Shown: piece after piece, positions 1-9,267 of the stretch
Numbering within the stretch: position 1 is the first letter of the stretch
Layout: every line of letters starts with the position of its first letter
From: Beverwykella pulmonaria
Lineage: Eukaryota; Ascomycota; Dothideomycetes; Pleosporales; Melanommataceae
Direction of reading: 5' to 3'
Assembly (NCBI GenBank): GCA_001599595.1
Contig: BCHH01000005.1
Coordinates: 2,776,804-2,840,803 of the forward strand
DNA: 64,000 nt
Program-made: the position numbers and the translations under genes
Notes under the pieces: model-generated
The model's database searches: none
Told to the model about the DNA's origin: nothing
The model's input: the letters and a program-made list of their open reading frames with translations, nothing else

Positions 1-169
1 GACTCTTGAGCTGGCTCGTTGTGGTGTATGTCTTCTGTTCCGGGCGCCATTTCCCTTTTGGTTTGCTGTGAGGTCCGCCCGCCTTGGAATCCGGTCGTGG
101 TTTTTTCAAAGACGTTTGCACATCCTGGTCATCGGCCGGGGATTCGGTGTGCTTGCGTTTCTGTGACAT
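1..169 (-). CDS. N-terminal 56 codons of a lysine-rich protein, cut by the left edge
   Basis: A minus-strand frame opens with ATG at 169 and stays open to the window edge. It begins MSQKRKHTES and continues with a basic, low-complexity stretch rich in Lys, Gln and Thr, ending in a segment reading KTYTTTSQLKS. This composition suits the N-terminus of a nuclear or nucleolar protein. The layout, a basic disordered head leading into a helix starting SQLKS, is reminiscent of the rRNA-processing protein Efg1, but that is a guess. It is divergent from sea4, so the roughly 285 bases between them would hold both promoters. I chose this frame over the two overlapping plus-strand frames because it has a clean ATG and protein-like composition. 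Confidence 0.55.
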   Translation of the reverse strand, partial: MSQKRKHTESPADDQDVQTSLKKPRPDSKAGGPHSKPKGKWRPEQKTYTTTSQLKS

Positions 170-453
170 GGTTGCTGGCTGTGTGGAAAGTTCGACGTTT
201 CGGTGGGCTGGGGTTATTGCGGAAATATTCTGCTGCTGCTCACCGCCCTACGACAGACGTGCCAAGACATGTCACGAACCATCAATCATCGACCTCGTCT
301 TCCTTTTCTCCCCGACCGGTTATCATTTGTAGTGAACTTCAGAATGGGAAACACATTCTTTCTATGCATGCTTCCATAATCAATGTTCCCTTTTCCTAAG
401 GCGCAGGATTTCTCACGCGTCTAGTCTAACCCAACAGGTCACACATCAGGAAC

Positions 454-3394
454 ATGGAAGCAGCTATCAGATGGTCGCCTCATTCAACGCAGCACAATCC
501 ACGGTTCCTCATCATCGATGTGGCAGTAAACAGACTACGGCTTTGCCAGATCGAGCGGGTCGAGAAGAATAAAGTGAAATACAAGCAATTATGTCTTCGA
601 GACAAGCTGCCAAACTATACCGCCTTCGACTGGTCTAAAAGAGATGAACACGTTGTTGCCATTGGCTCATCATCCGGCGAGGCTATTATCGTCCAAGTCG
701 ATGCAGACCACCCTCAGACCGACTATATTCACGCCTTCCCCATCAAGCACCAAAGAAAATGTAACTCAATAGCTTTTAGCTCCAAGAACTACCTTGCCAC
801 CGGCTTAGATCGAGTCCGAAACGACGTCTGTCTGAATATCTACGACCTGAACACCCCGACTCTTGAGTCGAGCACGGAGCCGTATAAGAAGTTGGCGAGC
901 TCCGAGGCCATCTCGAGTATCAAGTTCTTCACAGGTCAGCCAGATGCCCTAGTTGCAGGTGTTTCGCGGCAGTGCATTCGGATATATGATCTTCGAGGTA
1001 AGTGCTGAAGCAAAGAGTTCAATCCAATTCTAATATTTAGCAGATTCGGCTCCGTCTGGCATTGCGCAATATCCCACTCGTCAAGTGCATAATATTGCCA
1101 TAGATCCTCTAGATGAAAATTACTTCATTTCGGCGGGAACTACGGGTGATCCTACTGTGACCGTCTGGGACCAGCGCTTCGTCAAACAGAGGAGTTCCAG
1201 TGATCCGGCAAGTAGTGCTGCAGTGCTGGAATTTCGACCTATAGTGGACAATAGTCAGTCTGCGACCATCTGGAGCCTTCGTTATTGTGGGACTAAGAGA
1301 GGGACTTTCGGCGTCTTAGCAAATACTGGAGAATTCAAAATCATCGAACTTGCACAACACTCACATCGACCAGAGTCTCACTCATCATCAGCCGCAGGCC
1401 CAAATGCCCAGGCATGGATCTCTCCCCACTACACCAAGGTCTGTCATCATCTGAGATATCCATGGCACGATGAAAAACACCGCCAGGATGAACACTCTCG
1501 CGTCGTAGCATACGACTTCATGAATACTGGCAGCCAGTTTAGCGGCCAAACTGCTCTTGCCCTATATCCGAATAGAGACATTGAAATTGTGAAGGTTGCT
1601 CCACCCGCTCCTCGCATCAATGTGAGCGCACTAGAAGAAATCTTTAAAGACCGAACTCTCATTGCCAAACCAAGTCAACGACAAGGAACTGTAGCGAAAG
1701 ATCTCACTGAGCTGCAAAACAAGGCCCTAAGTGAGAAGCACGATATTAGCCCGGACCCAAGAGATAGTCTCACAGGAAGGTTGGACAAATTGACTATCGA
1801 CCATCCCCAACGCAGCATTCCTCTACAGTCAGCAACGGTGCCGAGTAGCAAGATGCATGAAGATCTTCTAACTTTGGGCTACCCCGAGGTCAAAATTGCC
1901 CTACCCGACTACCTCAAAGCACTTCAAACACACAAGCGACGGTGTCAAGAAGGGTATAATCTTGACTGCCGTAGGAACAAGGAGATTGTGGGAAATGATC
2001 CTTGGCTCGTCGATGCCTGGACTCTAATGGAGCGAATGGACGTCCACGCTTGGGGAGATGGCATGGTCGGAGGTGGGCTTGACCTGAAGTATCTTGGTGT
2101 AGCGGCTATTTGGGCCAACAAACTTACCATGTACGACCAACGTCAGATAGACCCCGATGCCAAAACATCGGAAACTGTATTCGTCGAGGCTGTCAAGGAG
2201 ATATGCGAGCAAAAAGAGTTTCCTCCCTTCTCTGGAATCTCAACCCAGTATCCGGAGAACCGCCAGCTCTGCCTTTCCCTGTGCGGTTGGAACCTCTCTA
2301 AGAAAGGACTGCGAGAGAGATGCTCGGCCCTAATCGACGAGGGGCAGTATTATAAAGCGATTGTGCTCGCTGTCTTTCAAGGATATAGGGATGTCGCCCT
2401 CGACCTCCTCAAAGAGACCATTCAGCAAAAACAAGTTCAAAATCTTGGCTTAGCTGCCGTCATAGCCTGCGACTTTGTCAACGAAGGCCAGCGCGACATG
2501 TGCGCTTGGATGGCTGATATGACTGACGAGCCATACTTGAAAGGTCTACTCCGCTACTTCATTGAAGGGGACTGGGAAAGTGTTGTCACCATGGAGCAAA
2601 TAACACTTACTGATCGTGTTGGTGTTGCTCTCAAATATCTGAGCGACCAGAAACTGTCACACTTTTTACGACTAGCGACTCAAGAATCTATCGCATACGG
2701 CAACATCGAAGGGCTTCTTCTAACTGGTCTCACAGACCGCGCAATGGACCTCCTCGAGCACTACATCGCCAAGTTCGGAGACCTACAATCTGCCGTCCTG
2801 CTCCTATCTCGAGCCTGTCCCTTGTACATCCAAGATCCCCGCTGGTCACTTTGGAAAGACATGTACTTGAACCAGATGCAAGTCTGGCGTACATTCCTCG
2901 AACGGACCCACTACATCAAAGAGCACAATTTACGCTGTGTCTCCCGCGAAGGGAAAAGCATCAACAAGCCATCTGCTCCTTCTCTTGCCATCCGCTGCAC
3001 AAGCTGTCAACAGAATCTCGCTCTCCGCAAGGACCCTAAGACCTCACGCCAGTATCTCGTTTCCGTCCCCGACCGCTCCAAATCACATCACCCCGGCTCG
3101 CTACCTCGTCCTCATCTCCCAAAAGGTACAACTTCATCGCCCTCACTCGCATGCCCAAATTGCAATGCTCAGATGCCTCGCTGTGGCCTCTGTATGATGT
3201 GGCTCGGTTCTCCAGACCCTAGTAAAGTGGGTGCGGCTCAGGCTCTAAAGGAAGAGGATATGGAGGCGAGGTTGATGGTGTTTTGTATGAGCTGCACACA
3301 TGGGTTTCACGGGCACCATGCGAGGGATTGGTTTGCCAGACATGCAATGTGTCCGGTGCCGGATTGTCAGTGTATGTGTGGGTTGTTGAATTGA
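454..3394 (+). CDS. sea4: SEA/GATOR2 complex subunit Sea4 (Mio/MIOS homologue)
   Basis: This encodes a WD40 beta-propeller protein with a C-terminal zinc-binding RING-like module, about 964 aa, the usual size for Mio/Sea4. In yeast the SEA complex sits on the vacuole and regulates TORC1 in response to amino acids. Exon 1 (454-997) and the start of exon 2 hold WD-type blades, for example TVTVWDQRF. The middle is an alpha-solenoid. The last 170 residues carry many paired Cys and His (CTSCQQN, CPNCNAQMPRCGLCMMW, CMSCTHGFHGHH, CPVPDCQCMC), the diagnostic Mio C-terminus. One intron starts at 998 (GTAAGT); its acceptor is a TAG-CAG tandem ending at 1040 or 1043, both in frame. The first ATG after the upstream stop-rich region was taken as start. 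Confidence 0.92.
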
Positions 3395-4044
3395 TGTTGT
3401 CGGAGAGTATCAGGATCGTGTAAGAAAATTAAAATGAGCCAAAGGTAAAAACAATGACCGGGAGAACCTGCCGTTGTTAGACTTGAGATTATGGGGTCTG
3501 GGTCAGATGATGAGGTGTGGCAGTCCGTGTGGCACTGTCTGGCTGGTATATTGGAGGGAGGAATACCTTGAAGGGGCATCTGGGACTGGCAAAACACTAG
3601 GTATGAGATAGGGAAATCTGAACACCGAAGTCAAGTCTAAATCTGCGCACAAGAAACACCAAAAATGCAATAAGGATGAAAGCAATTATCAACGTATTGC
3701 TCAATTCGACATACAGGTAGTGCTATTAAAATAAGAATTAGCGTGTTAGTATGCATGCATTGTCTCGTTTGCCAGTTTATTGCGTGCAGTGATCAATGGA
3801 CTTCACACGCCAGCCGTCAAACGTACATCTTCTTACCACCCCTCCACGTTGTTTGAAACTGCACACGAATAGTACTATATAATTGTTTCTTCTCGCTCCT
3901 TTCCTCCATTTTGTTCTATTACACCCGCTCATCTTCGAACCTCCACCCGCACCAAACAACAACTTCTACCTACAAATCAATCAGCCAACTTCCCAATTTC
4001 CAAAACGATATTAACCCTCGAATCATTCACTAGCATCTCTCAAA
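3395..4044. other. Intergenic: sea4 3' flank and promoter of the next gene
   Basis: No convincing gene. The short minus-strand frames here lack protein-like composition. A TATA-like box on the plus strand at 3876-3882 is followed by a pyrimidine-rich, CAA-rich leader that runs to the ATG at 4045, typical of an expressed fungal gene. Confidence 0.5.
3876..3882 (+). promoter_or_regulatory. TATA-like box
   Basis: TATATAA about 165 bases upstream of the ATG at 4045, followed by a C/T-rich leader. Sequence match only. Confidence 0.35.
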
Positions 4045-4349
4045 ATGAAGCTCGCCATCTTCCTCATCGCATCCATCATGGGTCTCACCACCGTCTCCCC
4101 TCGCCAGAGCCGCCAGCAACCTCTCCCACCCCTTGACTTCTGCGTCGACGTCTGCTAGCCCGAGTACTACCGGTGCAAGCCTAAGGCACATCTCTCCTCT
4201 CCTCCCTCAGATCTCATCCCCATCCCCGTCTCTCCTTTGTTCGAGTTTCATTCGTCGGTTGGAAATCATCTGCTAATAGGTGGTTGTGTAATAGCTATGT
4301 CCCAGCCACGAATACGAATGGAACTGCCTCCACCAATGCTGTGGGTTGA
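4045..4349 (+). pseudogene. Small secreted Cys-containing peptide gene interrupted by an in-frame TAG
   Basis: An ATG at 4045 opens a 37-codon frame with a clear signal peptide (MKLAIFLIASIMGLTT), then a short Pro/Gln-rich segment ending DFCVDVC before TAG at 4156-4158. The frame continues past the TAG (PEYYR) to a possible intron: donor GT at 4173, branch-like TGCTAAT at 4271, acceptor at 4279 or 4294. Both acceptors keep one frame, ending with TGA at 4347-4349. This layout, plus an upstream TATA box and leader, suggests a small secreted Cys-containing protein whose frame was cut by a nonsense change. It could instead be a real 37-residue secreted peptide. No homologue recognised. Confidence 0.4.
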
Positions 4350-5163
4350 TGTGTCAGTAGGATCGCAACTGTAGAGCGTGCCCGGAGATGAGTGTACCTG
4401 CCTTGGAGGATGGGGTATTAGGAGGAGACAGGGTGGGCTAAGCGGGTGGAGATTTAGCTGATTGACGATGGCCTGGTTTAAGGAGGGCGATAAGTAGATG
4501 TGGTATCGTATGTACGGTATACTCCTATCAAATTATTTCCCCTTTTTGTCACTTTGTTTCATGCACAATCGGTCTTCACTACCCGGCTTTACTTCGAAGC
4601 ATCATCCCATAATATCACCGTCAGGATGGCATATCTTCCTTTTTCTAGATCCCTTAGCCCCTCGTTTGTATTTATTATCTAGCTCTTATCTTTTAATCAT
4701 ACTCAAACCACCAACGCCTATCAGATACAGGATTAAGCAGCACAATCCTCCAAAGAGTACGTTCTGCACTCCATTCCTCACCTCAACCCTACAACCCTGA
4801 CAGTGAACAATCAAGACACCGCCAAAACAATATACACAGAAATAGTGCTTACGGGAATATGACTCACAAGGAGGAGTGAATGTATTTCACACTGGTTCTC
4901 AAATAGCTAGTTTGGCCTTGTCCAGGAATGAGAAGTCCCTTTATACTTGTATTGCCTTTACCCAATGGGATGTGATGCGTGAGAAGTCGGAGCCCACTTT
5001 ACGTTGTTGACATGCTAATTTTTCCACAAAAACCACACAACACGGGGCGGCACCACACACACACATATATATATATATACATTACATCACATTATTACAC
5101 CTTAAGTCTTAGAACTCATATTTCAGACAAGCAAAGCCTCGGATTTTCACGCTCACACTCTCC
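4350..5163. other. Intergenic region without a recognised gene
   Basis: AT-leaning sequence between the small secreted gene and the 3' end of the xylanase gene. Two overlapping plus-strand frames around 4498-4800 have no start context, domain or plausible composition. The only clear structure is the dinucleotide repeat near 5054. Confidence 0.5.
5054..5077. repeat. AC/AT dinucleotide microsatellite
   Basis: An (AC)n run passes directly into an (AT)n run, about 24 bases, in the 3' flank of the xylanase gene. Confidence 0.85.
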
Positions 5164-6231
5164 CTAATCATCCCTAAGCATATCCGAGATGGCATAGTAT
5201 GCAGGCTTCCTCTTCAGCGCATCATCCAAGAGACAGGCATTACCGTATCCAGGGAAAGTTGATGGCACCCAGCTGACTGGGTCCCAGAAATCCCACACCG
5301 TAACACCGACACAGCTCTCCTCATCCACACACGCTTTAACACTGCTTGCATACACCGCCGCCTGAGCCGCTTGCTTCGTGCTATTATCCGGAAGATCAAC
5401 CCTGACATCCAACTCGGTCAACGCAGTCTCCAGGCCAAGCTTGGTGAAGAGGTTGAGTGCTCCGCGGGTATCGTTGTACGAAGGCGCACGCCCGATGGTG
5501 AAATGCGATTGCAGTCCTACGCCATCGATGGGCACATCGCGCTTGACGAAATCCGCAACGAACTTCTGCAGCGCAAGGGACTTATTGTTCACGCGCTCGA
5601 TGCCGTAGTCGTTGTAATAAAGTTTCGTCCTCGGGCTAGTGTACTTGCGCGCAAACTTAAACGCAAGCTCAATGTACTCTTTCCCAATAGTCCTCAGCCA
5701 CAACGAATCTCTCAACGTCCCATCGTCGTTGAACGCCTCATTCACCACATCCCACGCATAGCACGTGTCGTAGAAATTTCCCGCTTCGTGCTTGATGTGG
5801 TTCTCTAGGATGCTGGTAAGTTCTGGCTTGGTGTAATTTTTGGATGTGAGCCAGTCGGGGAGCTGGTTGTGCCAGACGAACGTGTGGCAGCGGCGCAATT
5901 GTTTCGCCTTGATGGCTGGCTTGACGATTTCGTTGGCCATGGTGTAGTTGAAGACATTGCGTTGCGGCTCCGTGTACATCCATTTCATGCCGTTGGAGGG
6001 GGTGACTTGGCCGAATTCGCTGCGGTTGTGCGCAATGGCAACGTAGGCTGTGTTGTTGAGGACGACATTATCAATGGCGGTGCCGAAGTACAGGAGTCCG
6101 GCGCGTTTGGCGAGGACGTCGAGGCCGGGGTACTTGTTGCGCTCAGTATGGTGATCACCCTTAGGGTAGGTGGGAGAAGCGGTGATGACGGGGAGGACAG
6201 CGAGAGCCACGGAGAATGAAGCGACCTTCAT
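5164..6231 (-). CDS. Secreted endo-1,4-beta-xylanase, glycoside hydrolase family 10
   Basis: A 355-aa intronless gene. GH10 xylanases cut internal beta-1,4 bonds in xylan with retention of configuration and are secreted. Residues 1-18 form a signal peptide. Family landmarks in order: NGMKWMYTEP (80-89), WHNQLPDWL (120-128), the acid/base motif DVVNEAFND with Glu165, YYNDYG (205-210), GLQSHF (239-244), and the nucleophile in TELDVR with Glu273. Both catalytic glutamates are present, so an active enzyme is expected. The usual WGVSDKYSW-type loop reads WDFWDPVSW at 313-321, an altered form. There is no carbohydrate-binding module. A TATA box lies about 105 bases upstream and a purine microsatellite sits in the leader. 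The window also holds an XlnR-type regulator gene, the class that normally controls xylanases. Confidence 0.95.
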   Translation of the reverse strand: MKVASFSVALAVLPVITASPTYPKGDHHTERNKYPGLDVLAKRAGLLYFGTAIDNVVLNNTAYVAIAHNRSEFGQVTPSNGMKWMYTEPQRNVFNYTMANEIVKPAIKAKQLRRCHTFVWHNQLPDWLTSKNYTKPELTSILENHIKHEAGNFYDTCYAWDVVNEAFNDDGTLRDSLWLRTIGKEYIELAFKFARKYTSPRTKLYYNDYGIERVNNKSLALQKFVADFVKRDVPIDGVGLQSHFTIGRAPSYNDTRGALNLFTKLGLETALTELDVRVDLPDNSTKQAAQAAVYASSVKACVDEESCVGVTVWDFWDPVSWVPSTFPGYGNACLLDDALKRKPAYYAISDMLRDD

Positions 6232-6261
6232 TGTGGGGGAGGGGTGAAGGTGGAATGGGAT

Positions 6262-6303
6262 AGGAGGAGGAGGAGGAGGAGGAGGAGGAAGAAGAAGAAG
6301 AAG
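6262..6303. repeat. GGA/GAA purine microsatellite in the xylanase 5' leader
   Basis: An AGG/GGA run changing to GAA triplets on the plus strand, lying 30-70 bases upstream of the xylanase ATG, so it is probably transcribed as a CT-rich leader. CT-rich tracts next to start sites are common in highly expressed fungal genes. Confidence 0.8.
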
Positions 6304-6336
6304 TGAGGTACCAATCCAGCAATTGGGGCTCCTCTC

Positions 6337-6344
6337 AATATATA
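6337..6344 (-). promoter_or_regulatory. TATA box of the xylanase gene
   Basis: On the minus strand the sequence reads TATATATT about 105 bases before the ATG, a normal spacing for a regulated secreted-enzyme gene. Confidence 0.55.
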
Positions 6345-7205
6345 CCTACGGCATGGAAGGATAACAGGCCCAGTCACCCGGCAACCATAATTTCGAACAT
6401 CCCCAGCAATAATTGAACCAGGGAGGTGTCATTGATTCAATCCAAACACCAGGGCATGGCCGTCAAGCTAGAACAAAAAACAGGAGATCGACGCGGATAA
6501 ATTGGGTGACAAGAACGAGGTACAAGAAATTCATAGTTCATCGTCCAAGCTGGACCAACTTAGCGTGATGAGCTAAAGATGGTACCTGTAAATAGATTAA
6601 AGGCAAATGAATACAGCCGGGTGGGCGGGTTATGTTGATCTTGATGTTGTATCGATTGTCGTAAACCATCAAATCATGAAAGTTCTTGAAACAAATCCAA
6701 GCGTTTACATGATGTGCGGATTTGTTGGCGGCTTGAGCAAAACTGTGAAGCATTCCAATGCTCGAGGCGCTTGAATATTGCAATACTAGCGCCGTGGATA
6801 ATGGGGTGAGCCTTTTCGAAGGAAATGGCAAAACATCGTCAAAGCGGTTGGTAGAACCGCTACCCCGCAACCCTCTCCGCCCATCCGTGGCGGTCATGCT
6901 GTGGCGTAAACGGGAATCTCAACAAATTGGTATTTAACAGCCGCGGCGAAGCTGCATGGAATGCGCTAAGAGATGAATAGCCTAAATGGCGGGTCTTCTA
7001 GAAGGCTTGAAGTTGTTGGCCGTGCCCGAATTTCCACCATACAGATTGGACAAAAGATTTTGGTGGAAAATGACAGTCTTGTAATAATTCTTGAGTATTC
7101 TCTAGAGAAGAGATCGAGGGCCGGGACTTCTTTTATATCCATATCACCCATGCACCTTGTAAGCCTGGAGTTGTATATCCAAACACAATCAAGGGCTTCA
7201 TAACT
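6345..7205. other. Xylanase upstream region and 3' flank of the nucleoside hydrolase gene
   Basis: No credible coding sequence. A 119-codon minus-strand frame (6538-6897) starts with ATG but has no domain-like composition or leader, and I regard it as chance. I saw no perfect GGCTAA XlnR-type site close to the xylanase start. Confidence 0.45.
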
Positions 7206-8628
7206 CTACCCTTCTATAATACCGTCCTTCACTAGATCTTCGCGCGATACCTTGAGCATCGGACTGACTGCATCGGCGCGTTTGAGACAGCTTTCAACTT
7301 CTCCCCAGAATTTGGCCAGATCCACGCTCCGAGGAACCCTGCAACCGCCCTCTCCAGGGGGTAGCTTTGTCAATTTTGTCCTACCAAGCTCACCGACGTC
7401 AGATTGAGTCACAGAGTGAACTCCTTCAGTGACGACATCGACCTTGAAGCGCTCGCCCCCATGATCGTCGAACATGGCAGGGTCAATTGCTGCGGCGACT
7501 GCGAGGGGATCATGGAGCGGAGGGCCTTCTGTTATTTGAAACACTTCAGCATACGTCCCTGCAAAGAACAACATGATCTGTGTAAACAAGGCGCGAAGAG
7601 GGGTCGGCGTTCGGTTCGTGTCGGCAGAGGAGGGATCGAGCGGTTCATCAGAGCCATATAGTAAGGTGTGTCGGATCGTCTTCGTGCCCAGAACCTGATG
7701 ACTGAGGTCGAGTGGAATCAGAGTCGTTTTGGGGCGGAGCACTGGATGCGAGAAAATAAATGCCGAGGCTTCTGGGTCGCACTTCTGAGTGTAAGTTCGT
7801 GCTCTGACACGCTAGAGAGGCCAGTCAATGTACTTACGTATATCTGTGCTTGACGTTAGCAGGATGTCTAGCTTCACTCGAAATACTCACATTGAACTCG
7901 GCGTAGGCCGTCCAATTGCCAAAGCGCACTCCCTCGCCCTTGACTTTACCCATTGGGGCGTCGGAGAACCCGCCTCCTACCGCACCGCCCATGATTGAAA
8001 GCCCTTTGATATGGCCTGCTAGATCAGGGTACTTTTGAAAAAGCAACCCGATATTCGTCAATGTCCCCGTCGACACGAGCCATGCAGTATCCAGTGGCGT
8101 TGCGATCAATGCCTTATACATGGCGTCCAGGAAGTTGATATCGGTGGCAGCTGCTTCAATGGGTTGCGGGAGCAGCGTAACGCCGTCCAGTCCAGATTCG
8201 CCTATGACTCTCAGTCACATCATCAGGTATGTTCTAGCTCTCAATTACCATGAATGTCGGCGGCATGCACAACCTCGCGTACGATAGGCTTAGTGGCGCC
8301 CGGGTACACCTTCACATGGCGCTTCCCTAAAGCCTCCAATATAGCTCTGGTGTTGAACGTCGTCTCGTTTAGAGCGGCATTGCCGTGGACGGTGCTGACT
8401 CCCAAGAGTTCAACTCGTGGATCGTGAGCGCTGAGAAGGAGAGCATAGGCATCCTAGAGTAAGATATAACGTAAGCGGGGTTCCCGGAGACGCCGGGGCT
8501 TCATACGTCGTGCCCTGTGTCCTGAGGTAGTAGTTGTGTCAGCAGAAGAAGTGGTGGCAGACGTAGGCAATTTACCGTACACAATCTAGCCAAAGGGGAA
8601 TTCTGGTGGTGTCGGAAGCAGTCGCCAT
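7206..8628 (-). CDS. urh1: Uridine/inosine-preferring nucleoside hydrolase (Urh1-like), six exons with two micro-exons
   Basis: Nucleoside hydrolases split ribonucleosides into ribose and base in pyrimidine salvage. I read six exons: 8628-8581, 8521-8507 (15 nt), 8453-8249, 8201-7891, 7843-7838 (6 nt) and 7781-7206, giving 386 aa. The calcium- and ribose-binding motif is complete after splicing (LDC then DTGHD then DAYALLL), with one Asp in each half and the centre encoded by the 15-nt exon. Further landmarks are VHGNAALNET, STGTLTNIG, IMGGAV and AEFN-IY-CDPEAS, where IY comes from the 6-nt exon. The C-terminal HDPLAVAAAIDP holds the conserved His-Asp pair. The last intron ends in a CAG-AAG tandem acceptor; use of AAG gives the family consensus. 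The gene is divergent from the ferric reductase gene. Confidence 0.9.
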
Positions 8629-9267
8629 GTTGTATATCAGTGCAAGAATGTGTGTTGGAAACGTCGGAATTTAAAGTGTTTGGTGAGATTCGATATGCAG
8701 GAACCAGAGTGGGATGTCGACGGCTTGGGGAGTGCTGAGCTAGCGACGCCACACACCGCCACAGCCTTCATCCCTGCATCGTCAAAGGCGCATTGGCACT
8801 TCGCAAGGAAGGGTTCGAAAACCCGTCTACTGCGGAACTGTACGCAAACCCAAGATTATCTTACAAATTTAGTATCATATTAGAGCTGGGTTATAGTGGT
8901 ATTGGAAAATAATATTGAGTTTTGTCAGAGTCCGTGAAACTTTGAAGCAAACTTTACTTCCGGACTTTTCGTTCTTGCGAAAGGAAGGCCCTTTGTCTTC
9001 GGAGCTTCCACCCATTTATATTTTCCTCCCTTCCTCTTTCGTGAATTGAACAACTTCGCTTTGGGCCTGTTCCAAGCTAGAAAAGACGACTCGTAAGCGA
9101 ATATCGTAAGCCACAAACCCACGGATTCCGTGCTACGACTAGCTGGGAAGGTTGTCAGCCTGAGTGTAGTCAGCTTCACGTAGACCGGACGATCCCCAAA
9201 CCCTAGATTTCTTCCTCGGACAGCAACCCGCTTCGAACCGACGCTTGCGGAAACCTGGACTGCGACC
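8629..9267. other. Divergent promoter region between urh1 and the ferric reductase gene
   Basis: About 640 bases serving two divergent genes. Frames on both strands are short and do not look coding. A sequence resembling a tRNA T-loop near 8812 was examined and rejected. Confidence 0.5.

Noticed and set aside
5371..6219. Plus-strand frames of up to 145 codons
   Set aside because: They lie antisense inside the GH10 xylanase gene and share its codon periodicity.
8806..8832. GGGTTCGAAAACCC resembling a tRNA T-arm
   Set aside because: No A-box or cloverleaf could be drawn in the preceding 60 bases and the stem is only three pairs.
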